Origin: Stropharia rugosoannulata
Lineage: Eukaryota; Basidiomycota; Agaricomycetes; Agaricales; Strophariaceae
Assembly (NCBI GenBank): GCA_028532985.1
Contig: JANCIK010000010.1
Coordinates: forward strand, 1,116,001 to 1,180,000
DNA: 64,000 bases
Reading direction: 5' to 3'
A program made the position numbers and the translations under genes. Under the pieces are notes generated by a model. That model made no database searches and was not told the DNA's origin. It was given only the letters and a program-made list of their open reading frames with translations. Shown here in pieces: positions 36,288 to 48,935 of this stretch (its first letter is position 1; each line of letters begins with the position of its first letter).

Positions 36288-37154
36288 TATCATTATGCAC
36301 TGATGTTATGGTACGAATCTTCTACTTTAATGTGTATTACCGTTGAATTAAAGACAACACTGAGTGTCGGCCATAGGACCTGTTCGGACTCGGATCTATG
36401 GATAAAATTAGTACCTCTTCACGCATTGCAGCTTACTCCAATAACGGCTGCGGTTAGCGCAAGTAATGTTTTCATCCAAATGGTATTGCGAAGTCCCCCC
36501 ATGTGTACTCCATGTGGCACTCACTGACCATCCCCTCGTCAGGTGCAAATACCATGCAGTACTTAGACTGTTTGACAGCAATGTCAAAAGTAAACGTATC
36601 ATTTCGCGGAGTCGGCCGTGCTTGACTTCAACGGAGTTGAGCTCACTCTCACTCATCGCAGATATCGGCCTCCAGCTTGCAATGTAACATGCTTACTTAG
36701 TGCTTACTACTTGGAGTCCAATGTAACCGTTACCGAGATCGCACCTCCCGGATCATGCTCTACAGACGAGACTTACTATCAAGAAGTAAGACATGAAAAT
36801 TTGCAATATTCACTGACCTACTGGCATAGTGTGAGCGAGTCTTTAAATGCTATTGATTTATAAATATATTACCACTCCATTGATAATAAGATTTAACTAG
36901 TGGCTTACAAAAGTTAAATGATGAATTTAAGTACTCTATGGGCTTCATTATTACATACTCGAGTCATAATGGTTGAGCTGACGGCGTCGGATGCACATGA
37001 CGGCTTCTTGGGAGCGCAGTGACTAAAAATAGATTTCGGCTCTACAACATGGACGACATGCTTGATAATACTCACCACCTAGCAGAGGTATATACATAGC
37101 TACTGGCCACGATGTCATTGTCTGCATACTCTCAGTACCATATATCACCGCCAG
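36288..37154. other. Intergenic, no gene recognised
   Basis: Short ORFs without domains lie between two plus-strand genes. The right end holds the promoter region of the MFS gene; no clear TATA box was picked out. Confidence 0.4.
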
Positions 37155-39409
37155 ATGTCTCTCGCCTACCTGGGCATCATGCGGCCTACTGGTACCAAGG
37201 AGAGAAGTTCGGGCGACGCCCCCTATGTTCACAAGCCTGGCACGAACAAGAAAAGCGACGACATCTATGACACAAGATCAACATTGCAGAGTGAATCTGA
37301 TCCTTTCCTAGTATCCTCTTTGGAAGGCGGCGAACATCCCCAGAACCTTCCGACGCCGAGGAAGTGGGTGATAGTTGGAGTAATCAGCACGGCCGCGACT
37401 TGCGTAACTTGTGCCTCGTCAATGGTACGTAAAACTATCTGTTATTACTCTGTCGGAAGCTGAGAGCCAACTTGACTTCTCAGGCAGGGTTTGCAGAAGC
37501 CGGCCTGTCAGAAACATTCCATATCAGTAAAACTGTCGCTATTTTATCGATTACATGCTTCATACTGGGGCTCGGTCTCGGGCCGCTGCTAGTTGGCCCC
37601 CTCTCTGAGGTGTACGGCAGGAATGCAGTGTATCGAACGTCATACGCCCTCTTCTTCGCGTTCAACTGGCCCGTTGCATTCGCGCCAGACATATGTGAGC
37701 TACCTACTCCTCGACGGACTCCCGAAACGCTGCCTGATCCGTCCTAAAAATATCCAGCCGTTCATCTTGTCTTTCGTTTTGTGACGGGTTTCTGTGGATC
37801 AGCTTTCCTGAGCGTAGCTGGAGGCAGCGTAAGTGACCTGTTCAATGATCGCACTGTCGCAAAGTGAGTGTGGTCTCCTATGACCAGGTGATATGACACG
37901 GCTGACAGAGAACAGTCCTATGGCGCTCTATACGCTAAGCCCATTTATTGGGCCTGTGTTAGGTCCACTGCTCAGCGGGTAAGCTCTGATCTTTGATCGT
38001 GCTTCGTATGGTTGAATGAGAATCTCACTATGTGTCTTCCTTAGGTTTATAAACCAGGTTAGCTACAGTTCGCAGCAATTCACTTAGTTATTTTGCTGAC
38101 CTTGTTGAATACGCAAGCATCTTAATTGGAGGTGGACGTACCGAATTCTGCTTATATGGACATTCGTAGAGCTTGCTGCCTTGGTGCTAGTGAGTCATTG
38201 CCTCACCAGTGGGGTTAAATTTCCAGGCCATAAACGTACATGCTTATTTATCCTTAGTTTGTTCCAGAAACATATGTTCCAGTTCTACTGAAAAGAAAAG
38301 CCATGAGGTGAGTGATCTTACTCATTAGATGAAAGCAGTCTGACTTACGGCTATTAGACTTCGCAAAGAAACAGATAACATAAAATATCAGGCACCTCTA
38401 GAGAGAGAATCTAAGCATATTGGGCATGCAATTATGATCAGTTGTGCCAGACCTTTTCGTCAGTCTCTCGTCATCTGCTGGCAATGAAAAAGGTTGAACT
38501 GAAATATCCGTTCAGAACTGCTTCTCTTCGACCACATGGCATTCCTTCTAGATCTATGGTATGTCGGCGTTTCATAAATGTTCATTCCGACCACTCATAT
38601 CTGACCTGGCAGGAACGCCGTCGTTCTTGGAATCCTTTACTTATCGTTCCAAGCATTTCCGCTTATTTTTGGCACAATACATGGGTTCAATACGCAATCA
38701 TCGGGTATGAGTTTTCTTGGAGTCGGAGTAGGAATGCTGCTGGCCATCTCAACGCAGCCGTTCTGGAATAGGTATAGTTCCATCTATACTACGCATAGGA
38801 CATTTACTTACCCCGGTTGAATACACAGATACGCTAGGAACACGGCAGCTAAGAATAACGGTATATTGCCCCCAGAAGCTCGCTTGCTCATGGGAGAAGT
38901 AGGTGGGGTATTGATTCCTGTTGGTATGTGGCCATTCAAATCAAAGGCGGTGAATACATGCCACTTACACATGTTTGTTCATTGTGTGTAGGATTGTTCT
39001 GGATAGCGTTTACTACGTATCGCAGTGTCCACTGGATTGTACCTATTATCGGATCGATACCCTTCGGTTCAGGGATATACTTTGTCTTCACATCCACATT
39101 CACCTACATGGTGACCGCGTATCGACCGATCGCTGCATCTGCAATGGCTGCTAATAGCGCTATGCGCTCCACGTTCGCTGGAGTATTCCCACTATTTGCC
39201 CATGCTATGTACACCAAATTAGGGACGGTAGGGGCTACCGCTCTATTAGCGGGCCTTACAACAATATTGGCACCACTACCGTAAGTTAACTATGTTGTTT
39301 CTTTTTTGTTTGATTTTGCAGTCTGAGGCTAACTGCCCCGCCATGTAGTTTCATCTTCCGGCGGATTGGAGCGGGCATCAGACAGAAGTCGCGCTTTGCT
39401 CAAAAATAA
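37155..39409 (+). CDS. Major facilitator superfamily transporter, DHA1-like (510 aa)
   Basis: Thirteen exons join in frame: 37155-37424, 37484-37694, 37758-37863, 37916-37978, 38045-38057, 38118-38189, 38258-38307, 38358-38458, 38516-38558, 38613-38771, 38829-38923, 38992-39280 and 39349-39409. One exon is only 13 bases. A charged N-terminal tail of about 75 aa precedes 12 predicted helices. Family marks are GPLSEVYGRNAVY (motif A, loop 2-3), LSPFIGPVLGPLLSG (motif C-like, helix 5) and NWRWTYRILLIW after helix 5. These fit fungal DHA1-type drug or polyamine proton antiporters of the plasma membrane. The substrate is unknown. A flavin monooxygenase follows on the same strand, so export of a modified compound is a possible shared role. 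Confidence 0.9.
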
Positions 39410-41050
39410 CATATAGGCTTGCGCAAGGCATTTTATAGATAGATTCGACTAATGTTTCATACGCGTTTGTAATGACATTATTATTGGCCTTCCGGTTCTA
39501 AAAATATTCTGTGGCATGCCTCGTCCACAATTCAGTCGGTCCATGTCACAGCCGTTCATAGCTCTCGAAGGTCTGAAACGCTCTAGGCCTTCTTCAACGG
39601 CCAGATTATGCTGCGCCTCTTCGATTCGTTTAAATTGGTGGATCCTCCGGTCGCGTCAGTCACGGACGGACATAGACGGTAATCCTACCGCAGAGCTTTA
39701 CAGAGCTACAAATTCGGCCGCCGATATCGGTCAACAAAGACTTTGGTATTACATAGTAATACGTCGATGCCAATATTTTAAGTCTTTATCTGGTGAGTGC
39801 GCGCAACTGATAAGTATAGAGAAATGTCGCAGAGCTAAAACTCATGACAAGCGGTCGAATGGACCTGGCTACTGGGCGCATGCACATAACCTGAGGGACC
39901 CTTCGTGGGGTAAAGCAATTAATTATCAGGCTTCTGAAAATTGATGTCGATCTATAGTGCGTAATCATAATGCTAATGACATTTTTCCTTCGAGTAGTAC
40001 TACGAATTGAAGCCTAAGTCTCAAGACTCACATGGGCAATATTCTACTAAGGTCGAAAACCAGTTTTGAAATGTAAAAATTGTCACTTTATCTTCATAAT
40101 TTCCTCGTACCAGGATTTAGAATTGTAACTGTGGCCTTAGAAGTTGGTTTAAGGCCAGGACTGAAGAGCTTACAGAACCACAACGGTGCGGTAGTCACGG
40201 CGGACTAGTAATAACCTCTCAGCTCCTGGCTGCACTCGGATATAACTTGAATATAACTGTAAGTGACCAATAGAATGCGGTATATAGGTATACTCCGCGG
40301 ATGCCCTATTGAGAAGCAGCACTTCCGCCGCAAAGGCAAAGATATTCCAGCTTATCCCCGGTCCAGTGTCAATCCAGTACATAAGCATTTGCTAGAAGCT
40401 AAAGGCTAATTGTAATATTTTCTCCTGTTTCATTTCTCTGCTGGCAGGCCAAATACACGGGGCCCAGCAGCAAGGGTCAAAGATATTTTGAGAGATTACA
40501 ACGAGTTCTTTATGCACACATGGTCTTTCGAGCAGATCCAACTTCATGCACGGGAGGCTCCTGCCATCAACGCAGGCAGCCAAGCATTTATCAAACGCCA
40601 TCGGTCTTTGGCACTACCGGTCGGTAGCTATTGGTGATCCGAATGTCAAGCCTAGGGGGAAAGTTTCCATCAGGCCCACTCTTCTGTGCCTTGCTGTATA
40701 CGTTACTCAAAATGAACAGATAAGCCGACGTTCGTACAATGGAGTCTGAACGGGACTTCACAGATGTTGAGCCTATGCCGGTCGATTGGCTCGCTTGTTA
40801 CAACCTACTCAAAACACATGCACTGGGTAATAAAACAGTGTTGAGATCATCTGGACCTATTTTCAGCCTCGGGATTGACAAATATGGTGCACACGCATAT
40901 TTTACGGTCTTACGGTAATCATCTGACAACCGTGGCAATCATGGAGCACGATCTGGAGTATTTAACAAGTGCTCGCACTTACGACCTGGTTGCGTTATCG
41001 CGTCTCTCTCCCAACTCTCAAGATCTCACCCCCCAAATCCTCAAAACTAA
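39410..41050. other. Intergenic between MFS and monooxygenase genes
   Basis: A plus-strand ORF (39516-39944) and two adjacent minus-strand ORFs (40170-40388 and 40392-40601) are open but carry no family I recognise and no clear splice links. The minus pair might be an eroded gene fragment. Nothing is supported as a gene. Confidence 0.4.
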
Positions 41051-43477
41051 ATGTTTAAAACGGGGCCGAGAATCGTGATCATAGGCGCTGGGTTTGTTTC
41101 ATACCTCACAATTTGGCATGATTTAACTCTGAAGCCACCAGGCCTGGGGGACTGACTTGCGCAGTCTCATTGAAAGAGAAATATGGCTATACAAATTTCA
41201 TTGTAAGTCTCTGCATCCTTACTTGCTCAACGATACATAATGCTGTCCACAGATTTACGAAAAAGCTGCAGATGTTGGCGGGACGTGGAGGGTAAATATA
41301 ACTATTTCTAGCAGTCTCCATATAGCTCACGCGTATTTTCTACCAGAATAATACATACCCAGTACGTAAATTTGAACTTCCAGAAACGAGAATATAGTGC
41401 TGTTCTAATGCTCCCTTGTAGGGCTGTTCCTCAGATATTACCATGCCGTTCTATTGTTTATCTACCGAGCTTCGAAACTGGAAAGCGTCGCACCTTCCTC
41501 AGCCAGACCTCCTTGCCTATTGGGTAGACATTGCAAATAAGTACGATATATACCCGCATATCGTATTTAATCAGCATGTCACCTCCGCCAACTGGGACGA
41601 AACAGCCAACCTTTATGATATCCATCTTACAGACGTTAAGACGGGCGAGATTTCTGCATCGAAGGCACACATTGTAATCTCTGCAATAGGCGTCCTTGAC
41701 ACCCCGAGATACGCGTCCATCCCAGGAAAGGAGAGCTTTAAGGGACATATATTCCACTCTGCACGCTGGGACAGTTCACAAGACCTCCGGGGCAAGCGCA
41801 TTGGCGTTATTGGGAACGGGGCATCTGCGTGCGTTTACTTCGATTATCCTCGAAACTACCGCTTTCATTCCTCTTTCTCATATACAATTCAACAGGACTC
41901 AATTTGTTCCCATTATTATCAAGGATCCGACAAGCAGAGTCGTACAGTTTTGCCGCACCCAGAATTGGATGCTGCCCAGTGTACTGTCAACCCTCATTTT
42001 AGGCACCAGCATGCTAATAAATGCTTCTTACGCAGATACGCAAGAACTACTCTTCTTTCAGACGGGCATTGTTCTATTGTTTCCCGTTTCTTATGAGAGC
42101 GTCGCGATGGGCTCATTTCGCTCTTGTAAGCCTTTAGCTTTAGCTCTACAGGAGAAAATTCACTTACTTTATTTTGTTTAGTTTGAAACGTTATATGTCA
42201 TTATTTTCTCTAACTCAGTAACTCGATGGGCACTTATGAAGGTATGCAGTTGCGATGATGTGGCAACTCAATGCTAAAACATTCTTCAGTTTGCACGGAC
42301 GTTCATGAAACTCTCAATACCTCAAAAGTATCACGAACAAATTATACCGAATTATGGTATTTAGTAACCTTTGGCCGCACCATAACTTGGCTTGATAAGT
42401 GTACTCTAGATCTTGGGTGCAAGCGCATTGTATTTGATTCGAATTACTTGAATGCTCTGAAGGCGTCAAATCTTGAACTTAACTTCGATGGTATTGACAA
42501 GATCTTCGAAGAAGGGATAATAACCAAGAAAGGTACGAGGATTTCACCGAGTCTCGCACAACCCAAAATAACGCCCTTGACATAACCTAGGCGAGCGTAT
42601 CTCGCTCGATGTGATCATCTATGCCACAGGGTATGCCGCGGTACGAATCTATTCATAACGCTCTTATTGTGACATTATCTGTCTGACATGGCATTACTCT
42701 CTCGGTGCACAGGATACATATCCCCTTTCAATAAAAGGGAGAGGAAACAAATCAATTCAGAAGTACTTTGAGGAGCATGATGGGCCGAGGGCCTACATTG
42801 GAACCGTAGTTCCAAATTTCCCAAACTTCTTTGTCATCTTTGGTATGTTCAATCTCATTAATCCAAGTAGTAGACTCTGCCGCTCACGACCTACATGTGA
42901 TACAGGTCCAAATACCGCCACGGGACATACATCTGTCGTATTCTCGAACGAGTGTCAAACTAATTATATCATGCAGCTACTGGAGCCAATTATGAAAGGT
43001 GTCACTCAGACAGTGGAGGTTCATGCTGATGCTACGGATGAATACAATGATATGCTTCAAAAGCGGCTCAGCAAGTCGGTGTATAATGGCTGCAGCTCGT
43101 GGTACCGAGTTGGAGGAAAGGGCAAACTTTCCAGTGTTTTTCCAGGGTGTGTACACACTAGTGCAGTCATGACATATGATATGATGCTAAACGACAATTG
43201 TAGTGCATCGAGCGAATTATTCTTCAAGCTTCGCGCTCCGAATTGGAGCCATTTTTCTGCGCCCGGCGCTGAGGGATGGCTACAAAAAAGGCGTCAGACT
43301 TCCAGGTTGCGTTCTGTAGGACGCTTGATCATGGTTTCTGCCATAGTTTTGTGCGCTTTCCATTTCAGATTGCATGAAAAGAGCCAGCCTACTCTCACTA
43401 CGACGATGGAGTGGTTAAGTGAAACCGGGGAGAGCTGCATTTCGTACGTCAAGACATTGGTCTTTGGCTCGCGTTAG
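41051..43477 (+). CDS. Baeyer-Villiger/FMO-type flavin monooxygenase (579 aa)
   Basis: Thirteen exons join in frame: 41051-41091, 41142-41202, 41253-41291, 41347-41361, 41422-41828, 41896-41980, 42036-42125, 42182-42241, 42290-42356, 42410-42532, 42591-42640, 42713-42842 and 42906-43477. The N-terminus has the FAD-binding IVIIGAGPGG, then VGGTWRNNTYPG. A fingerprint like the BVMO FxGxxxHxxxW follows (FKGHIFHSARWD), then the NADPH Rossmann motif VIGNGASA. ATGY (YATGYAA) and GPNTATGH occur late. A hydrophobic segment near the C-terminus (LIMVSAIVLCAFHF) may anchor it to a membrane. Such enzymes insert oxygen into ketones or hydroxylate small molecules with NADPH and O2; the substrate is not deducible. 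Some donors are weak, so single exon limits could shift. Confidence 0.88.
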
Positions 43478-44350
43478 CATTGCTACCGTTATACACAAGT
43501 AGACTACTAGGATAGGGTCGTTGATGCGAAAATTATTTCTCTACAACAATATCATACCAAATTAATTTTCCGTGTTCGATGCACGAGCAAACATGAAAAA
43601 AGTCGAGAAATACCGATAGGCAGATAGGAGAAGGGCAAAAGAAACGTGGTATGATTGGTGGGGGGCGGGGCGGCGATGGCGTTTGGCCCAAATTTGACCT
43701 GCCCATTGTGAATGTGAAGGGACGACACCATTCTTGGCGTGCCACGCGCGGCGGCGTCGGTGAAGTGGCAGCGAGGTTCGAATGCCGAGAAGCCGGTTAA
43801 GCGCCCGTGTAGACGTTGCGCTCGTAAATAGTAAAAAAGGGTCGCTCCAAGGTCTCTCTTTGCGGAAACTCTGGCAAAGTATCCAACTGTAACGCATTTG
43901 GCAGTAAACACATTCGGGGCCTCAACCAAAAGCCAATTTGAGGCTTCAGCACTCCGATTATTGATCAAGGAAGGCGCATAGAAGGAGGCGCAGCTGAAAA
44001 AGAACCAGTGCCACCGTACCCTTGCCACGCCTGTTTCATGTGACGGTCAATTGACAAAATTTGCCAAATAAGCTCATCTTTGAATTAATCAGTCCCAGTT
44101 GCCACTCGAATACTGCAAGTATGCTCGCCAGAAATCGAAAGCGCCGCGTTCCTTTACAAAGAGAAACAGGGAGAGGGTACAGAATTGACTCGGACTAGTA
44201 CATGGTAGTACTACATACATGCATACATATAAAATGACAGATATATAGAAAATAGAAGTACAATGTCATCATGTGCCGCTGTGACGGTTGTTGTCTGGTA
44301 TACATTGGGTGGTCATAAATGGTCATAAAAACATCGCGAAAGATACCGAG
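43478..44350. other. Intergenic between convergent genes
   Basis: Overlapping minus-strand ORFs at 43533-44028 show no domain and mixed composition. This is the 3' flank of both the monooxygenase and the kinase genes. Confidence 0.4.
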
Positions 44351-46603
44351 TCATGATGCAGGCTTCTTTGCCGAAGACCGCATTGAGCGACGTGTTGGGG
44401 TATTAGCAACTTTGGTTTCCTTCCTTCTGCGCGGAGTCGTCGGGAGAACATCTAATTCGAATGAGGTACTTGAGCTGTTTGCTCTAGTTGGGGCCATAAT
44501 CCTAACTTTCCGCCTTGCGTTGGCTCTCCGGATCATCTCCTTCTTCTGCGCTTTCGCCATAGCACGCGTGGTCGTCGATCTCGAGGAGTCTGTATCATCA
44601 TTTTCACGCGCCGTACTTTCATCAGTATCTTCCTGGCTCAAGTTACGAATGCGAGGTACGCCCCCACGTGGCTTATGTCTAGCGAGCCAGGAATGTGAGA
44701 AAACTTGAGATATTGTAGGTCTCTCCGTGGGGTTCTCCTCCAAAAGGCGGTCGATGAAATTGATAGCTAAAAGGGAAGCACGATTTCGACATCAGCCTCT
44801 GGGAGTGGCTTAGTAGACATATATATTCCATACCATTGGATGTAATACGGGCATCATGCAAGGCCTTCATATTTCTCACACGACCTCTGACACGCGCGAC
44901 CATATTGGTTGTCTTCAAGGTAGAAAAGGGCTCGGTTTTGGTTAAGCTAAAGAGCTATTAGTCTATACGTTGTCAAAAAAGCGAAGAAATGGCGCACCAG
45001 AGGTGTACAATACCACCTATACTGAAAATATCTACACGATTATCATAACCCGTCGGATAGAGGTTTTCGCTTTCGTTTAATATCTCAGGGGCAAGATAAA
45101 TAGGCGTCCCTACGACGCTCTGCATGATGATTCAGTACAGTCATTGAGAGCTATTGCAAACATCATAAATACTCACCAATAGCAGGCTTGAGTTAGTTGT
45201 CGCCTTGGAAAGCCCAAAATCAGTTACTTTCACCGTAGGGAACTTCCCAGACGTGAGGAGAATATTCTGTCAAAAGGGCAAAGAGGAGTTAGACCTGCGA
45301 GAGAAAATGGCATGCCATGACGTCAATACTAACCTCCGGCTTTAAGTCTCGATGTGCTATGCCACGTTGATGAACATACTGTGATAAGTTGAGGCGATTT
45401 AATAGAAACTCAGTTATGTAATAATTTGCTCACTTCAACGGCGTTGCAGATCTGGTAGATAATATCTTTAGTATGCAATTCTGCTATAATAACGTTTAGA
45501 TTGAATCAAAAAAATGTGCGTGTTGCGTACAAAGACCACTCGGGGTGTTCATAACATGTTGCCACAAATCCCCATTATCCGCATATTCGAGGATTAAATC
45601 TACAGCAATGATTAAAATCTAGTCATTGAGCAAATCAGGTAGTAAACACTCACTAAACGAGCTCGGTGTATCTGTGACGACCACTTCGTATAATTTGCAG
45701 ATGTTCGGGTGATTAAGGGACTCCATTATGCTGACTTCGCGGGCAATTCTATCCGAGATGGCCTGTCCCTCCTTCGACCCCGGCTGGTCGTCGTGCTTTA
45801 TCTGCTTAACAGCGTACAATACCCCGCTAGACATGTGTAGTACCTGGAAGACGGTGCCAAATGCCCCCTGCCCGATGGCGTGGATCACTTGATACTCTTG
45901 TGACGACAAACCTAGCCTCGACTCTGCCGACTGACTAAGTTGCCTGTAGATATAACCTGAGCGGTAACATTTCAGCAAAGATTACCGGTAAAGCTGCTCT
46001 AAACGAACGGTGTTCTTTTACCCCACCACTACTTATCTGGCGCGACGAAGCCCCAAACGAGATTTCCTGGCCGTCCCGGATCACACGCGTCTTGTTTCTC
46101 CCAATCCTATTGCCGTTTATCTGCACCATCACGCTAATATGTCAAGCAGAGGAACCAGTATCGATTGAGTAGAGGAGTAAACGTACGAAGGTGCCATTAG
46201 TCGACAGGTCGACAACAGTGACGACAGGCCGCTCAGCATTGCCGTCCCAGTTGATAGTGCAGTGATTGGTGCCTAAGTGGGGCGATCAGCATGCGTAGGT
46301 ATGTATGTATATTGGCCTTTCATCAATGCTCGGCTGGGCGGATAACTCACTAATGCGCGGATCTTCAAGAATTATATGATTGTCATAACCGCGGCCGATC
46401 GAGAGCGTCGGCCTGACCTTCCAACAGTCGATACGGACCCCGTCGGTAGTGTGGCATGGCTGCAGATAACCCCAAAGGTGCGACTCTTGGTCGCCATCCG
46501 GGAAATCGTCCGTGTCCATCCTGTCTTCGGCCTCGGACTGCTGAGAGGGGGCGTCCGTCTGGTCGGACTCCATGTCGGAGGCAGGCGGGGAGGTTGGGTT
46601 CAT
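44351..46603 (-). CDS. FHA-domain Ser/Thr kinase, Chk2/Cds1 type (550 aa)
   Basis: Eleven minus-strand exons join in frame: 46603-46351, 46272-46187, 46120-46009, 45956-45654, 45599-45537, 45483-45434, 45378-45334, 45266-45177, 45119-44998, 44946-44834 and 44766-44351. The first 40 aa are rich in Ser/Gln/Asp, including a possible SQ site. An FHA domain follows (about 40-150: TLSIGRG, TNHC, STNGTF, GQEISFG), then a complete kinase domain with IGQGAFGTV, YAVKQI, HRDLKPEN, TDFGLS, VGTPIYLAPE and the late RPTISQ. A basic tail of about 110 aa (RRRKETK, RRSMRSSAKK) could hold a nuclear localisation signal. By family, FHA-kinase order and nuclear tail point to the DNA-damage checkpoint kinase Chk2/Cds1/Rad53; Dun1-like function is the alternative. 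All catalytic residues are present. Confidence 0.9.
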
Positions 46604-48935
46604 TCTGGCGGGGAACTGGTGGGGAACTGGTGGGCGCTGATGCGAGGATGTGTGGGTGAGAAGTGTGTCTGCTTAAATCGCATTCCTTGTATTTTGTACC
46701 CCTGATGTGTGGCACACCCCGAGCAGTTCACCAAAAGGGGACCATGCCAAGCGGGTCTTGCGACCCCAATGCGACCCCCTCCGCACATAAATCCAATCAT
46801 CGGCGACGGCATTCGGCAGTCGGAGGAAGGGAGATTGAATCTTTGTAATCGGGAGCATTAGCTTTGGGTTAACTTATTCAAGTGATTCTGAAAAAATGGT
46901 GTAAGCAGTCACCAACGCTGAGAATTATTATACGTATATCTCGAAAAACATGAAAGGAAGTAAGTCAAAAAAAATACGGAGAGAAAAGACAAGCAGTATC
47001 TGCAGAAATCGGCGATGCTTCGCATCGCATAAACCTAGTTAAAAAGTCGACCACTAGTCAGAAAGAAAGGCTCTATCGGTGTTTGGTCAAAGACGTACCG
47101 CATCGATCGCCTTCGTCCCATGCAACTGGGATAGAGAGTGTTTATGAATCCCTTCCACTTCCACTGGGTCGCACTTATACTCAATATAATGCGCTCGTCA
47201 ATCAGTGGGTTGTACATCCTCAACTGGCTACATTGGCAGATATCTGTTATTAGTATTCTGTGAGCAGCTTGCTTATACGACAAAAATCGAGGTTGTGGCT
47301 TGTCCGTGGCAGGTCGGAGGGAGGTCATCACTGATAATTTTAGCCTATTTCCTGCACATGCATATCACCATGCTAATGGTGAAGAGCATACATAGAAAGA
47401 CAAAGTCTTCTGGTCCGTCATAATATGGGTGCAGCATCGGCATATCCGGCCGGCAAAGGGCCGGAATATTCTAAAAATAGATATCGGTTATCTTTTTTGT
47501 TTGGTCGAGGAAATCACAGAAATGCAGATACAACTAACCCCGCTGCATCGCCATGAGTACTCGAGATTGATGTCGACATTCCCATGAATCGTGTCTTTTG
47601 TTCTGTTTAGATTGAAACAATGAATGAAGGAAGGGTGACCTACCACGGGGACCCCGTATAGTTTTCTGATCACTATGCGAAGAGCGGAAGAGACAGGTCA
47701 TGATTAATGATAACTGTGGCGCGTACTTACTCTATGCAATATGCAAAACAGAAATCCTGTCGCAAAACATAACGTCAGCGCTTTAGAAACGACACTATTA
47801 AGGTACATTGCAGAGAGAGCCGCGATCCCGTGGGTGAGTGGCTTTGATTGGAGAAAGTTAATTCACTTTGACGAGGGGACAGATTACGCGGCATCGCAAG
47901 ACGTTTAACTGGCCACCTCTGGCCATCTTCCCAAAAAGGAGAAAGCATAAAATAGAAACAGCGATGCCCCCCGCCAAAGTAAACCGAGAGGAAGTGTGAA
48001 ATAAAAGTGTTACTGTGGCCACTTGTGGCTAAGACGCGTTCTTTGGACAGAATATTGCCTAGCGAAACGCGGGATTTCGTACAGCTCGGAAAAAGATAAT
48101 GTGGCTGGCGAGTGCTCGAAGTGAAGCAACATCAGATAGCCAAAATTTTCAATTAAGAAATTGACTAGCACCAGGTCCTAGATACCTATCTATACTCAAG
48201 TTGTTTGAGAGAGGGGTCATTTTGACACAAATTATGGAAAGCTTCATGGATCCTTCAGCACATGGAAGAAAGTATGAAATACTTTTGGTTCGGACGGTGA
48301 CTAAACGATGACTGTAAACCAAGCCTCGATGTCAGATGATGTCAACCATCATGGAAATGAATTGTCACCTTCTACCAGTAGTATTACACAGTGCAAGACA
48401 GGGAGTAATCAGCAAGAAAGAAACAGAAGCAAAGTATGGCTTTAGCGTTTAGGAACTGAGTCACGGTTATTGTTTGGTCGTTGTTCGATGGATCGTGGAT
48501 GAGCTTGGAGCTTGCTCTGTTTTTAGAAGTCCAGCAGCAACCATTTTGAGAAAGATATAGACGCTTTCCAGGGATTGTGTAGCAAAGTATCCTTACACTA
48601 GACGGAACATATGCGATGTTGAAAAACGCGGTCAGTTGTTGGCAAGTTGTTGGGCAACAAGTTGACTTTTGATTCCGTGCTGTGCATTGGTTATGCAGAG
48701 AGGTGTGAAACAAACAAAGTGAAACCAGCCTGTGCTTGGTCGTGTTAGGATCAAACAGCTTTGTCTTCGACCGGCAAGGACATTGAAGGCTGGCGGGAAC
48801 TTGAACACTTTTGAATGCAACTTTGACTATACTTTGACTGCTCTCATACACATCATCGCGAACGCAGATTGCGGAAGACCTTGACCCAGGAAACAATCGC
48901 CTATACACTCAGCCAACAGCTTGATTTTTGACAGA
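46604..48935. other. 2.3-kb region between divergent kinase and Bub3 genes
   Basis: No domain-bearing ORF was found. A 174-codon minus-strand ORF (48384-48908) lies next to Bub3 but has no domain. Near 47810-47740 a minus-strand ATG opens a short hydrophobic peptide (MYLNSVVSKALTLCFATG onward) with a good GTAAGT donor, but the following exon could not be joined without an immediate stop. It is left unannotated. Confidence 0.4.

Noticed and set aside
42845..43477. Separate 210-aa plus-strand gene
   Set aside because: From 42906 on it is the last exon of the flavin monooxygenase; the frame joins across a clear intron.
47740..47810. Short secreted or pheromone-precursor-like peptide on the minus strand
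   Set aside because: A hydrophobic start and good donor exist, but the next exon gives an immediate stop and there is no C-terminal CaaX.
48384..48908. 174-codon minus-strand ORF next to Bub3
   Set aside because: No domain, Cys/Ser/Thr-rich irregular composition and close abutment to the Bub3 start suggest chance openness of promoter DNA.
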